Shown: one piece after another, positions 34,522 to 43,727 of the stretch
Position numbering within the stretch: position 1 is the stretch's first letter
Layout: every line of letters begins with the position of its first letter
From: JAVBWI01 sp036677445
Lineage (GTDB): Bacteria; Bacillota; Clostridia; Christensenellales; CAG-138
DNA length: 64,000 nt
Direction: 5' to 3'
NCBI GenBank assembly: GCA_036677445.1
Contig: JAVBWI010000017.1
Location: 186,001 to 250,000 of the forward strand
Notes under the pieces: model-generated
The model's database searches: none
Seen by the model: the letters and a program-made list of their open reading frames with translations, nothing else
What the model was told of the DNA's origin: nothing
Made by a program: the position numbers and the translations under genes

Positions 34522-35115
34522 CTATTCCAGCTTTGCATCCTGCAATTTATCCGGCAGCATGGAAGGCGTGTGCGCTAATATCAGCCGTACGGCCTCCTCC
34601 GGGGTATCGGCCGTCGCGTACAGCGCGCGGAACGCCACATGTGCAAAGCCCGCGGCGAAGAGCAGCTCGAACTGTTCGAGCAGGGGGTCGAAAAAGCCGT
34701 CCATGTTCAACAGCACGATGGGCTTGTCGTGGTAGCCCAGCTGTTTGAGCGTGATGACCTCCAGTACCTCCTCGAGCGTACCGAAGCCGCCGGGCAGGGC
34801 GATAAACGCATCGGAAAGGTCCTCCATCATCTGCTTGCGCGCGTGCATGGTGGGGGTTTCGTGCAGCGTGGTACAATCCGCGTAGGCGACCCCGGGCCGG
34901 TTTAACAGCGTGGGGATCACGCCGGTAATGCAGCCGCCCTTTTGCGCCGCGCCGCGCGCGGCCGCGCCCATCAGCCCCAGCTGCCCGCCGCCGAACACCA
35001 GCCCCGCGCCGGCGCTTGCTATCGCCTGGCCCAGGGCTTGCGCCAGCGCGTAATATTTCGGCTCCAGCCGTTCGCTGGAGGAAGCGAACAGGCAAATGTT
35101 TCGCACTTCGTACAT
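34522..35115 (-). CDS. LOG-family nucleoside 5'-monophosphate phosphoribohydrolase
   Basis: A 197-residue protein. The family motif is clear: ALPGGFGTLEEVLEVITLKQ with GGGQLGLMGAAA before it and MHARKQMMEDLSDAFIAL between. The E-x-x-GGxGT-x-x-E chemistry of LOG enzymes releases free base from AMP-type nucleotides; in plants this activates cytokinin, in bacteria the role is varied. KPIVLLNMDGFFDPLLEQFE is also typical. AAGGAC precedes the start. Confidence 0.92.
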   Translation of the reverse strand: MYEVRNICLFASSSERLEPKYYALAQALGQAIASAGAGLVFGGGQLGLMGAAARGAAQKGGCITGVIPTLLNRPGVAYADCTTLHETPTMHARKQMMEDLSDAFIALPGGFGTLEEVLEVITLKQLGYHDKPIVLLNMDGFFDPLLEQFELLFAAGFAHVAFRALYATADTPEEAVRLILAHTPSMLPDKLQDAKLE

Positions 35116-35332
35116 AGTAATCGTCCTTATATAATATTCTTGGAGGCTCTGATCCCACAGTTCGCAATGGTCGCACGAACTGGTGCTCCCTTGCCACTGG
35201 GCCTATGCTTCGCTTGCTCCGCCACTGGCGGTGCTTAGCTTCGGCCCCCCAAACCACCGCCAAAGGGACACATCCCTTTGGAATCCCAAACGTGAGGGTA
35301 CGGGGGCTAGCCTCCGCAATACCCTATTCTCC
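35116..35332. repeat. noncoding stretch with GC-hairpin repeats
   Basis: Contains GGCCCCCCAAACCACC, CCAAAGGGAC/ATCCCTTTGG (35262-35281) and GTACGGGGGCTAGCC, related to the right end of the 3903-4108 repeat in inverse order. No gene seen. Confidence 0.6.
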
Positions 35333-37471
35333 CTAGCGCAGCAGCTCGCGCGCGATATCGAACTTGGTCTGCGCAAAAGCCCTCTCGTTGGCCGGCACCT
35401 CCAGCATGACCAGCACCAGCCGCGGGTCGTCCGAGCGCAGGCGGTAACCCACGAACCAGTTGATTTCACGGCGGCGGTCGTTGCCGATCTGGGCCGTACC
35501 CGTTTTGCCCGCAATATTATTCAGGCGCAGGTGCGAGCCGGTACCGGTAACGATAACATCCTCCAGCATGGGCTGCAGCGTGCTGACTGTGCTCTGCTGT
35601 ATGATATTTTCCTTCCATACGGAAGATTCATGCCGGGTCACCGCGGTATATTCCGTCCCGTCTGTACGATAGAGGCCCTCGACCATATACGGGGCCATAA
35701 TGCTGCCCCGGTTTGCGAACGCGGAAAACTCCACCGCCGCCTGCAACGGCGTCACCAGCACCTCGCCCTGACCGAAGGAGCTGTCCGCCAGCAGCATGGG
35801 CGACCAGGAAGAATCCTTGTTCTTGAGCTGCGCGGAGGATACGTTCACCTCAAAGGGTATGCTTTCGTTAAACCCCGCGTTCTCCATAAACTGCGCGAAT
35901 ATGGCGTCGCCGGTGCGTAGCGCCGAATAGGCGAAATAAATATTATCCGAATCGATCATGCCGTTGCGCATGTTCAGCGGCGTATGGCGGTTGTTCAACT
36001 GTACGCGCGTAATGGCGGCATAGCCCCAGGGGCCGAACTCGCCGTTATCCGCCGGTATCCATTTATCCTCCTCGATGGTCTCCACGTTGGTGGGGAAGGC
36101 GGTATTCGGGGACATCGCGCCGCTCTCCAGCGCCACGGAAGCCGTAAAAGGCTTGAATATGGAGCCGGGCGGGTAACGGCCCTGCGTAAGACGGTTAAAC
36201 ATCGGCGCGTTTTCCCGGGTGCTCAGCGCCTGCCAGTCCGCCTCGGAAATACCCCGCGTAAACGCGTTCAGGTCGTAGGAGGGGTAGGAGGCCATGGCGT
36301 CGATGCTGCCGGTGGTCGGGTCCAGCACCACGACGGCGCCGGCGGTGTTGTCGCCAAAGAGCGAGTATCTCAATAGCAGCTCCGTGCGCTCCTGCAGCTC
36401 CGGGTCCAGCGTAAGCTGCACATCCAGCCCGTTTTGCACAGGCTGCGTATACAGCGTTTTTTTATTGGTACCGTCGGCGGCGCTGATGTAAACATAGTAG
36501 CCGTCCACGCCGCGCAGCTCTTTTTCATAAACGCGTTCCAGCCCCGTTTTGCCTACGCGGGAGTCGAGGTTGTAGGTCTCGTCGCCCTCTTCGCTGCCGG
36601 TCAGGGCCTTTAAATCGTCCTCGCTGGCCGCGCCCACATAGCCGAGGATATGGGCAAGGCTCGACCCCTGCGGGTAAAAGCGCAGCGTGCCGAAATTGCT
36701 TTTATCGATGGAGATGCCGGGCAGCAGCAGCAGCTGCTCTTCCAGGGTGCCGGTCAGCTCGTCGGGATAAAGCTGCTTGAGTATCACAAAATCCCCGTAG
36801 ATATTGTTAAGCTTCTTCTGCACGGTGTCGGTGGTCATGCCAAGAAGCAGCGCCGCCTGCCGGACAAACTGCGCCGTATCTTCGATCTTTTTAGGCACGG
36901 CGATCACGCTTACGGCATTGACGGTTTGCGCGTATACCACGCCGTCTGCGAGTATTTCCCCGCGGGTGGCGGGCAGCGTGCCCACGCGGACGGTTTCGTT
37001 CCAGCCCATTTCGGGGAAGAGCAGCGCGGGCGACCATTCCACCGTCCATAACCCGTTTTCCCGCCGCACCGTCATACGAAACTGCATGGGGGCAGCGTCC
37101 AGGAGCTCGCTTTCATAGGTCAGCGCATAGTCGTATACACAGACGGCTTCGCCCTCGACAGCGCTGCCTGCCGTATAGGACAGGCCGGAAATTTTCAATT
37201 CGTCGAATATGGCCGTGTAGCGCGCGATAAACTGCTCCTTGGAAATACGTTTGGAGGGCTGTTCTTTCCCCTCGGCCTCGTCTGCAAGCTTTCGGCTTTC
37301 ATCATAGCGTACGGAGGAGTGCAGCATTTCATACGCCGCGGCGTAGTCGCCCGAATCGATGCAGCCCAAGAAAGCGCCCAAAGCGTCGGCGGGCGCCATT
37401 TCGCCGCAGCCCGACAGCAGGGCGGCTGCAAGCAGCATACAACCAAGAAGAACGCGCAGTATTCGCTTCAT
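35333..37471 (-). CDS. class B penicillin-binding protein, lipoprotein, MecA_N-type
   Basis: A 712-residue protein from the ATG at 37471. The lipobox signal MKRILRVLLGCMLLAAALLS-GC makes it a lipoprotein. An NTF2-like MecA_N domain follows (PADALGAFLGCIDSGDYAAA, KEQFIARYTAIFDELKISGL), then the PBP dimerisation domain (RGEILADGVVYAQTVN, LPGISIDKSNFGTLRFYPQG). The transpeptidase has Ser-x-x-Lys in YPPGSIFKPF, Ser-x-Asn in IDSDNIYFA and KTG in IAGKTGTAQIG. It crosslinks peptidoglycan; homologues include Bacillus PBP3 and staphylococcal PBP2a, which differ in beta-lactam affinity. No resistance regulator is adjacent, so this is probably a housekeeping enzyme. Confidence 0.94.
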   Translation of the reverse strand: MKRILRVLLGCMLLAAALLSGCGEMAPADALGAFLGCIDSGDYAAAYEMLHSSVRYDESRKLADEAEGKEQPSKRISKEQFIARYTAIFDELKISGLSYTAGSAVEGEAVCVYDYALTYESELLDAAPMQFRMTVRRENGLWTVEWSPALLFPEMGWNETVRVGTLPATRGEILADGVVYAQTVNAVSVIAVPKKIEDTAQFVRQAALLLGMTTDTVQKKLNNIYGDFVILKQLYPDELTGTLEEQLLLLPGISIDKSNFGTLRFYPQGSSLAHILGYVGAASEDDLKALTGSEEGDETYNLDSRVGKTGLERVYEKELRGVDGYYVYISAADGTNKKTLYTQPVQNGLDVQLTLDPELQERTELLLRYSLFGDNTAGAVVVLDPTTGSIDAMASYPSYDLNAFTRGISEADWQALSTRENAPMFNRLTQGRYPPGSIFKPFTASVALESGAMSPNTAFPTNVETIEEDKWIPADNGEFGPWGYAAITRVQLNNRHTPLNMRNGMIDSDNIYFAYSALRTGDAIFAQFMENAGFNESIPFEVNVSSAQLKNKDSSWSPMLLADSSFGQGEVLVTPLQAAVEFSAFANRGSIMAPYMVEGLYRTDGTEYTAVTRHESSVWKENIIQQSTVSTLQPMLEDVIVTGTGSHLRLNNIAGKTGTAQIGNDRRREINWFVGYRLRSDDPRLVLVMLEVPANERAFAQTKFDIARELLR

Positions 37472-37635
37472 GGGGTTCCTCATTAAGTTAATATATTCCT
37501 TTACCAGTATATCAGATTTGGGGAAGAGAATTGTGAAATGAGAATGAATATATTTCACTTGCAGCTTTTGTAAGCACCGGCATCGATATATACTGATCAT
37601 ATACTATGCGCTGGATAGCGAAAAGGCGGTAAACG

Positions 37636-38454
37636 ATGTACGAAGACGATTTGCGCGAAATACTCAAAACGCGTTACGGCAACGGCGCGGATTACTGGGC
37701 GACGCCGGACGGGCGCATTTGCGTGGGCGCGCCTTTTAGCACGCTGGAGGCGCTGTTGATACTGTGCGAACTGGAAGTGCCCGCGTCGCACGAGGCGCTC
37801 AAAGGAGCGGCGGAGTTGGCGCTCAATGCCTGCGGCAAGGACGGGCGGGTGCGCGTTGCGCCCAAGGGCGCGGTCTACCCCTGCCATACGGCGCTTGCCG
37901 CCGCGGCGCTCACCAGAAACGGCTACGCGCAGGATAGCCGGACGGTTTCCATGCTGGAGCATTTATTGCATAGCCGGTATGAAGACGGCGGCTGGCGGTG
38001 CAACAAGTTTTTCTTCGGGCGCGGGCCGGAAACGGAGTATTCCAACCCCGGCCCGACGCTGTTCGCGCTGGACGCCTTCCGCTGCGCGGGCATGCAGGAA
38101 CGCCCGGAGCTAAAAAACGCCGTGGAAACGCTGCTGACACACTGGACTGTACGGGCGCCGACCGGGCCTTGCCACTATGGGATAGGCACGCTGTTCATGC
38201 AGGTGGAATATCCGTTTTTAAGATACAACCTGTTCTATTATACCTATGTGCTGTCTTTTTACCCGAAGGCGCGCGGGGATGCAAGGTTTTTGGAAGCGCT
38301 CTCCGCCTTGGAGAATAAACTGGACGGGGACGGCAGGATGATTGTGGAACGGCCCAACAGAAAGCTGGAGAAACTTGCGTTTTGCGCGAAAGGCCGGCCT
38401 TCCCAAGCGGCAACGAGGCGGTATCGCGAAATCGTCGCGAATATGGGGAAATGA
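37636..38454 (+). CDS. alpha/alpha-toroid protein (prenyltransferase/terpene-cyclase-like)
   Basis: A 272-residue protein with repeats of the toroid type: YPCHTALAAAALTRNGYAQD, LEHLLHSRYEDGGWRCNKFF and GPTLFALDAFRCAGMQERPE. QDGGW-like motifs are represented by YEDGGWRC. No DDxx catalytic acid motif of squalene cyclases stands out. Proteins of this shape act on prenyl chains or as binding platforms; this one is unassigned. Divergent from the PBP gene. Confidence 0.7.
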   Translation: MYEDDLREILKTRYGNGADYWATPDGRICVGAPFSTLEALLILCELEVPASHEALKGAAELALNACGKDGRVRVAPKGAVYPCHTALAAAALTRNGYAQDSRTVSMLEHLLHSRYEDGGWRCNKFFFGRGPETEYSNPGPTLFALDAFRCAGMQERPELKNAVETLLTHWTVRAPTGPCHYGIGTLFMQVEYPFLRYNLFYYTYVLSFYPKARGDARFLEALSALENKLDGDGRMIVERPNRKLEKLAFCAKGRPSQAATRRYREIVANMGK

Positions 38455-38457
38455 ATT

Positions 38458-38910
38458 TCAGTCGCTCAACTCTATCACGCCTTGCGGCCCATGCTGCAGG
38501 CTGCATTCCCCCGGCGCCTGCGCAAAAACAAATAATTCGCCGCTTGTGTTGTCTTTGTATACGTCAGCAACGCGCAACGTACAGGCGCCGCTTGTGAATT
38601 GATGCATGTATACGGTCGCGACCTGTTCTTTGTCAGGCGTATCGTATATCACTCCGGCGTCGCCGATTACCGTGTCGATGATCCTGCAGTACTCGCTGAT
38701 GTCGGCATTTTTGCTGTCGTCGGCATGCACAATTTGAATAAAATATTTTTCGGCCGACCGGTTCACATAACTTTCATATGAAATTGGCATGAAAGGGGAA
38801 TCCGTAGCGTTGGCGGAATTCTCCTCAGTACGATGGAGCATGTTACAGCCGATGCACGAACACACTATAAATAGGGCAATCACTATAAAAAATACAGTTC
38901 GTCTTTTCAT
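38458..38910 (-). CDS. small lipoprotein, function unknown
   Basis: A 150-residue protein with signal peptide VFFIVIALFIVCSCIGC ending in a lipobox. The mature part (YVNRSAEKYFIQIVHADDSK, ADVYKDNTSGELFVFAQAPG) is mixed alpha/beta with no family that I recognise. GAGGTG precedes the start. It converges with the preceding gene with three bases between the stops. AT content is above average. Confidence 0.7.
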   Translation of the reverse strand: MKRRTVFFIVIALFIVCSCIGCNMLHRTEENSANATDSPFMPISYESYVNRSAEKYFIQIVHADDSKNADISEYCRIIDTVIGDAGVIYDTPDKEQVATVYMHQFTSGACTLRVADVYKDNTSGELFVFAQAPGECSLQHGPQGVIELSD

Positions 38911-39056
38911 TGCCGCACCTCGTTTTTAGTATTCCGTGCGGCAAGGCAGAGTATACAAAGCCTAAATAAGAGAACCGAACATATGGGGAATCGGCGGAAG
39001 CAGCAAAACCGCCGCCCGACCACACGCGGATTATCTTTTCGCATATAAATAGTCCT

Positions 39057-39437
39057 TTGTGACGACATGTGCGTCACAAAGGACACCTTGCCAAGGCAAG
39101 CACGACAAAAGCCGAAGGCTTTCGAGCGCGAAGCCGCAGGGAAATCCCCCGCAGGGTCTCGAAAACATGCGTCAGCATGTTTTCGAATATGTGCGTCACA
39201 AAGGACACCTTGCGTAAGGCAAGCGCGACAAAAGCCGAAGGTTTTCGAGCGCGCAGCCGCAGGAAATAGCCCCCGCAGGGTCTCGAAAACATGCGTCAGC
39301 ATGTTTTCGAATATGTGCGTCACAAAGGACACCTTGCGTAAGGCAAGCGCGACAAAAGCCGAAGGCTTTCGAGCGCGCAGCCGCAGGGAAATTCCCCGCA
39401 GGGCTTTGCAAGCATGCTTTTGCATGCTTGCAGAATA
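39057..39437 (-). repeat. three-hairpin composite repeat, copy B, tandem triplicate
   Basis: Three direct units starting at 39067, 39189 and 39313 (period 122 and 124), reading in the family sense on the minus strand. Each ends with AAGGTGTC and most of the terminal stem. Only the outermost unit keeps the complete CTTTGTGACG / CGTCACAAAG stem with loop CACATGT. Units also contain CTTTCGAGCGCG and TGTTTTCGA hairpins. No unique spacers, so not CRISPR. Adjacent to the 3' end of lplA. Confidence 0.75.
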
Positions 39438-39438
39438 A

Positions 39439-40413
39439 CTAGAACCCTTTTTCCGTGATCCAGTCCGCAAGCTCGCCCGCCTGCGGGTGCCGTAACGCGC
39501 GCAGCCGCTCCGCGATATCGCAGGCGCGGAAGGGGCAGCAAAGGAGCACCGGCGCGATGCGCTCAATAAACGCCTCGTCCATGGCGTCGGAATACACCTT
39601 CGCATCCACGATATGCCCTTTGGAAAGAGAGAGCTGCATTTCCACGCCGCCCCAGGAAAAACGCTGTTCCAGCGCGATATCAAAGCTGGGCGTGCGGCCC
39701 ATGCGCCATTCCCACGAGGCGTACTGCGCGGTGGCGGCGGCGAGGCGTTCGGTGTCCAGCGCGAACTCCTGCCCTACGCGGGCGGGGCCGTAGGTTTTGA
39801 TGAACGCGTCCAGCAGCGCCTGCTTCATGCTTTCGATTGTGACGGCGGGGTTGAGCTCGGCAAGGTTCTGCACCCGCGCGCGCACGCTTTCGATGCCTTT
39901 GGCGGCAAGCTTGTCCGGCGAGGGGGCGAGGTAGCGGGCGAGCTTTTGCATATCCACGCTGATGAGCACCGTGCCGTGGTGCATGGCGGTCTCGTTCGTG
40001 AAGCGGAAGGCATTGCCGGAAAACTTCGCGCCGCTCTCGCGTACCACGAGATCGTTGCGGCCGGTGAAGTCCGTTTCTATGCCGAAGGACGCCGCCGCTT
40101 TCTGTATGACGGAAAGCTGGCGTTTTACGTCATAATCCCCGCGCGGCATCAAAAACGTAAAATTCAGGTTGCCCAGGTCGTGGAACACCGCGCCGCCGCC
40201 CGAGGACCGGCGCGCCAAACGCCCGCCTTCCTGCTCAAGCAGGGAAATGCGGCACTCCTTCCATGCGTTCTGGTTCTTGCCGATGACTACGGTGTTCTGG
40301 TTCTGCCACAAGTACAGCGTACAGCCGGGGCCCTGCGCGTCAAAAAGCAGGGATTCGAGCGCCAGGTTGTGGTACGGATCATGGACGTTGCTCAAATATA
40401 CGGTGTTCTGCAT
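39439..40413 (-). CDS. lplA: lipoate-protein ligase
   Basis: A 324-residue protein. The lipoate-binding motif RRSSGGGAVFHDLGNLNFTF, the GKNQN stretch and the adenylation lysine region RESGAKFSGNAFR are present, with a C-terminal accessory domain (SWGGVEMQLSLSKGHIVDAK). The domain order and length match E. coli-type LplA. It attaches lipoate to dehydrogenase or glycine-cleavage H proteins; none of those is in the window. GAGAGGT precedes the start. Confidence 0.94.
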   Translation of the reverse strand: MQNTVYLSNVHDPYHNLALESLLFDAQGPGCTLYLWQNQNTVVIGKNQNAWKECRISLLEQEGGRLARRSSGGGAVFHDLGNLNFTFLMPRGDYDVKRQLSVIQKAAASFGIETDFTGRNDLVVRESGAKFSGNAFRFTNETAMHHGTVLISVDMQKLARYLAPSPDKLAAKGIESVRARVQNLAELNPAVTIESMKQALLDAFIKTYGPARVGQEFALDTERLAAATAQYASWEWRMGRTPSFDIALEQRFSWGGVEMQLSLSKGHIVDAKVYSDAMDEAFIERIAPVLLCCPFRACDIAERLRALRHPQAGELADWITEKGF

Positions 40414-40624
40414 GTGCTAACCTCTCTGGTAATAGGATAGTATTATCATACCCAAATCGCGCAAGCTACACAAGTATGGAGAATAATTACCTTTTCCATA
40501 AAAATGGAGTTTTCGTGAACTTTCACGAAAAATGCAATTTTACGGCAGCCGTGCTGCAAAAGGGTTTGACAAGGCAACGGCCTTGCAGTATCCTATTATA
40601 ACATATAAAAAGGGGCGAAAACCC

Positions 40625-41278
40625 ATGACCGACCTGTATGCGCTGCTGCGCGAACGCATTGCCGGCACAGCCGGCACGCTGCTGGGGGCGGAAATTTTGC
40701 CGGTGCAGATCGACTGCCCGGCGCAGGGATGCCCGGCAAGGTGTGCGCTGCCGCGTATACTGGGGGAAGATGCAGCCGCATGGGCGCAAGCCCTGCAACA
40801 GGATATTGCGGCGTTTACGCTTTTTGGCCAACCGCTTTTATCAAAGGTTGAACACAACGAAGGCCACCTGCTGTTCCATCTTACGGATGCGTTCTATACC
40901 GCCGCACTCAAAATTGTACTCGACGAGTTGCCCGGGGTAACCGACCCCGGCCCTTCCACACCGCAGGAGGATGCCGCGCGCGCCCGCATTGCCTATACCA
41001 TGCGGCGCATGTGGATGCTTTCGCGCAAAGCCAGGGGCGAACCCAAATGCCCAAGTAACCCTGCCGTGCAGCGGGCGCTGTTTCTCGCCATCGGCGTTTT
41101 GGAACGGCTGAACCATCCGCGCGCGCTGACGCTGCGGCTGCTGGCCGCCTCCGACGCGCTGCTGTCTATGACGCGCAGCGTGCTGCCCAGGCAGCGGCCC
41201 GCCCTGTGCACCCAGGCCGCGCATGTGGGGGACGCGGCCGCGCGCATCTATCAGCTAGGTCTTTCGCAAAAACGCTGA
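40625..41278 (+). CDS. hypothetical protein
   Basis: A 217-residue protein from the ATG at 40625, after AAAGGGG; the frame upstream is noncoding. Helical throughout. ILGEDAAAWAQALQQDIAAF and GHLLFHLTDAFYTAALKIVL faintly recall the N-terminal additional domain of arginyl-tRNA synthetase, and the C-terminus (NHPRALTLRLLAASDALLSM) its DALR helices, but no catalytic domain exists. I assign no function. Its stop overlaps the first stem of a composite repeat. Confidence 0.6.
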   Translation: MTDLYALLRERIAGTAGTLLGAEILPVQIDCPAQGCPARCALPRILGEDAAAWAQALQQDIAAFTLFGQPLLSKVEHNEGHLLFHLTDAFYTAALKIVLDELPGVTDPGPSTPQEDAARARIAYTMRRMWMLSRKARGEPKCPSNPAVQRALFLAIGVLERLNHPRALTLRLLAASDALLSMTRSVLPRQRPALCTQAAHVGDAAARIYQLGLSQKR

Positions 41279-41435
41279 AGCGTTTTTGCGAGATCGTTGC
41301 GACGGGCTTTTCACAGATGCCTGCGCTTTCAGCAGGCGGCGACAGCCCGCAGGCTTAGTGCCGAGGCGTATCCCGCCGAGGCCCGGCATCTGCGCAAGGT
41401 GTCATTTCCGGCGTACATGCCGCCGGAAATGACGA
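41266..41435 (+). repeat. three-hairpin composite repeat, copy C
   Basis: Hairpin 1 AAAAACGC/GCGTTTTT. The CGGGCTTTT linker follows. Hairpin 2 (CAGATGCC with GGCATCTG) carries an internal insertion with GACAGCCCGCAGGC that is shared with 49536-49575. AAGGTGTC then opens the stem ATTTCCGGCG/CGCCGGAAAT with loop TACATGC, closed by GACGA. Confidence 0.75.
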
Positions 41436-41601
41436 AGGAAGCCTTTGGAGAGTGAAGAAAAGGCCTGACGGATCATCAAATGCTAATCATAAAATGATGC
41501 ACGATACCGTGTTTCTATAAGGTTTGATGCGGCGTCTTTAAGCGGGCTGCCGCCCTTTTGCGCACAAGCGCAGCATGAGGAATTTTCAGGAGGAATGGAC
41601 A

Positions 41602-42255
41602 ATGAAACTCAAATGGTACGGTCACAGCAGCTTCTTGCTCACCGCAGATAACGGCCTGCGCATATTTACCGACCCCTGCGATCCCGCTACGGGGTATACG
41701 CTTGCAAATATCGAGGCGGACGTGGTCACCATGAGCCACGACCATCACGACCACAATTATCAGGATGCTTTCTGCGGGTCGCCCTCTTTTATCCGCGAGG
41801 CTATAACGCAGGAGATTTCCGGCGCGCGCATCACGGGTATCCCAAGCGTCCATGACGATGTGGGCGGCAAAAAGAGGGGCGGAAATCTCATTTTCCTCTT
41901 TGAGTTGGACGGCCTGCGCATCGCGCATTTGGGCGACCTTGGCGAGACGCCCCCAGACGAGACATTCGCCCTTCTGGGCAAGCTGGATGTGCTGCTTGCC
42001 CCCGTGGGCGGCACTTATACCATCGACCCGCCCACGGCGTGCCGCATCGCCAACCGCACCAAAACCAAGGTGTTTATCCCTATGCATTACCAGACGTCGG
42101 CGCTCAGGCTCAATGTGCCGCTTCTGGGTATTGAGTCGCTGCTGTCGGTCGCGAAGGGCTGCCGCATACACAAGCTCAACCAGAGCGAGGCGACCATCAC
42201 GCCCGAAAGCCTGGGCGAAGACCGGCTGCTGGTGTTGGATTACGACAAAGGCTGA
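41602..42255 (+). CDS. metallo-beta-lactamase-fold hydrolase (UlaG/YtkL-like)
   Basis: A 217-residue protein from the ATG at 41602 (AGGAGG eight bases upstream). N-terminus MKLKWYGHSSFLL and the metal motif SHDHHDHNY (His46, His48, Asp50, His51) are characteristic; further ligands are probably IPSVHD, HLGDLGE and PMHYQ. It belongs to the UPF0173/UlaG group of zinc or manganese hydrolases. Substrate unknown. Composite repeats stand on both sides. Confidence 0.9.
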   Translation: MKLKWYGHSSFLLTADNGLRIFTDPCDPATGYTLANIEADVVTMSHDHHDHNYQDAFCGSPSFIREAITQEISGARITGIPSVHDDVGGKKRGGNLIFLFELDGLRIAHLGDLGETPPDETFALLGKLDVLLAPVGGTYTIDPPTACRIANRTKTKVFIPMHYQTSALRLNVPLLGIESLLSVAKGCRIHKLNQSEATITPESLGEDRLLVLDYDKG

Positions 42256-42257
42256 CG

Positions 42258-42443
42258 CCTTTTCGTACCAATGGCATAGCCATTGGTACGAGATCGCGCC
42301 ACGGGCGCGGGTTTTTCGCGTCAGCCTGCACCTTATGGGCGCGGTCGGCTGACGCGCAAGGTGTCATTTCCGGCGTACATGCCGCCGGAAATGACGATAA
42401 AAATCTATAGGATACGCGGCGTACATGCCGCCGGAAATGACGA
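42258..42443 (+). repeat. three-hairpin composite repeat, copy D, with decayed extra stem
   Basis: Hairpin 1 CGTACCAATGG/CCATTGGTACG. Hairpin 2 CGCGTCAGCC/GGCTGACGCG. AAGGTGTC follows with stem ATTTCCGGCG/CGCCGGAAAT, ending GACGA at 42397. A second, half stem with GACGA ends at 42443, and a third trace (GGAAATGACGATAGA) lies near 42482. Confidence 0.75.
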
Positions 42444-42528
42444 TAGAAGCCGGAAGGATACCGGGCAAACAAGTCAGAGTCGGAAATGACGATAGAGGCT
42501 TGATGAACAGGAGAACAGCAGCTTGCGG

Positions 42529-42556
42529 GAACAGGGTGCAATACCCTGTTCTTTTT
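42529..42556 (+). terminator. intrinsic terminator
   Basis: GAACAGGG, loop, CCCTGTTC, then TTTTT. Upstream of the iron/redox island promoter. Confidence 0.85.
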
Positions 42557-42655
42557 GTGCATGCGGTATTGTGCGCAAGATATATTGGGCAGTTGTTTCC
42601 CTCTTGCTGTTAGCTTCACCTTACAGGTTCATGCCGTAAAACCATGCATACAGGC

Positions 42656-42717
42656 TTGACTGCGGACAGCGTGCATGTTAATATCCAACCAACATAGTAA
42701 AGATTAGATGCTTCTAA
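42656..42717 (+). promoter_or_regulatory. strong sigma-A promoter with downstream palindromic operator
   Basis: TTGACT (42656-42661), 17-base spacer, TAATAT (42679-42684). TTAGATGCTTCTAA (42704-42717), a TTAGA/TCTAA palindrome, lies just downstream of the expected start. It resembles half-sites of DtxR-type metal regulators. Controls the DUF2325 gene and probably the two genes after it. Confidence 0.7.
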
Positions 42718-42800
42718 CCACGAAGACGGTTTTATATTAAGGATGAGCACACTTCGTCCAGGCCGGGCGGTTAGGCAGGATTTACGAAAGGAAGGGCGAT

Positions 42801-43097
42801 ATGAGTGTCGTTATCGTCGGAGGCAATTGCAAAATGCGGTACCTGTACAAGGCCTGCTGCAAGGATTACGGCTGTACGGCCAAGGTATTCACGCAGATGA
42901 AAGGGGAATTAAAGCGAAAGATCGGCTCGCCGGATCTTCTGATACTCTTTACCGATACCGTGTCGCACAAAATGGTGGAATGCGCCATGTGCGAGGCGCG
43001 GCGTACAAACGCCTGTGTGGAGCGCGTGCACAGCAGCAGCATTTCCGCCCTGCGCGGCGTACTTTCGGCGTATTGCGAGGAAGCGGCCGATGCATAA
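42801..43097 (+). CDS. DUF2325-family protein
   Basis: A 98-residue protein. MSVVIVGGNCKMRYLYKACC, KVFTQMKGELKRKIGSPDLL and ILFTDTVSHKMVECAM define the family. Two cysteine-rich spots suggest metal or redox sensing, but the role is not established. Its 3' end overlaps the next start by eight bases, so the genes are coupled. AAAGGAAGGG precedes the ATG. Confidence 0.9.
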   Translation: MSVVIVGGNCKMRYLYKACCKDYGCTAKVFTQMKGELKRKIGSPDLLILFTDTVSHKMVECAMCEARRTNACVERVHSSSISALRGVLSAYCEEAADA

Positions 43098-43677
43098 TAC
43101 CCGTATGTGCAAGGCGATTGAAGAATTTGAAAGAAGGCTGGTCGCGCACTGCGCGCCCACGCTGGCGGGGCTCAAAACCGCCAACCTGTTCCGCCTGCCA
43201 AAATGCGGCGGGAAGGATGCGCGCGAATGGGTGAATCTTTACGACGCCCGGCTGAGTTCGCGCGGCGTGCGCCTGCGGGTGCTGCGCCAATCCGGCGAGA
43301 ATACGCTCGTTTATGTCTACCGCCCCGGCTGGCTGCTAAACGATATCAAAAGCCCCGCGGCATACGCATTCCTCGCGGCGCGCGGCTACGGCGAATTCAT
43401 CACCGCGGAAAACGCGCTGGATATTTTGTGTGCGCGTATCGGTGAATACGGGGAGTTTCCGCATGAAGTCGGCCTGTTTCTCGGGTATCCGCTGCACGAC
43501 GTGCTGGGGTTTATACGTAACCGCGGCCGCAATTACCGCTGCAACGGCTGCTGGAAGGTCTACGAGGATGCAGGCTGCGCCCTGCGCCGCTTTGCCCGCT
43601 ACCGCAAATGCCGCGAGATCTACCTGCGTAATTACGACAGGGGCAAAAACGTGATGCAGCTTACCATCGCCGCATAA
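43090..43677 (+). CDS. DUF3793-family protein
   Basis: A 195-residue protein. Typical start HCAPTLAGLKTANLFRLPKC, and EYGEFPHEVGLFLGYPLHDV with RNRGRNYRCNGCWKVYED later. DUF3793 proteins usually neighbour flavodoxins and iron-related genes in anaerobic Bacillota; function unknown. The C-terminal CNGCW and cysteines near CRE could bind metal. Coupled to the DUF2325 gene; a flavodoxin follows after 50 bases. Confidence 0.88.
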   Translation: MHNTRMCKAIEEFERRLVAHCAPTLAGLKTANLFRLPKCGGKDAREWVNLYDARLSSRGVRLRVLRQSGENTLVYVYRPGWLLNDIKSPAAYAFLAARGYGEFITAENALDILCARIGEYGEFPHEVGLFLGYPLHDVLGFIRNRGRNYRCNGCWKVYEDAGCALRRFARYRKCREIYLRNYDRGKNVMQLTIAA

Positions 43678-43727
43678 ACCATACATAAAGACTTTCATGA
43701 AACACAAAGAAAAGTGAGGATACAGGT

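Noticed and set aside
35333..37471. Horizontally acquired beta-lactam resistance locus
   Set aside because: The PBP has a MecA_N domain, but there is no mecR/blaI-type regulator or mobile element, and composition matches its surroundings.
39067..39436. CRISPR array
   Set aside because: The period is 122-124 bases, the whole unit is repeated, and there are no unique spacers or cas genes.
38907..39683. 258-residue minus-strand frame with internal repeats
   Set aside because: It runs through the tandem composite repeat and into lplA in another frame; the protein repeats merely translate the DNA repeat.
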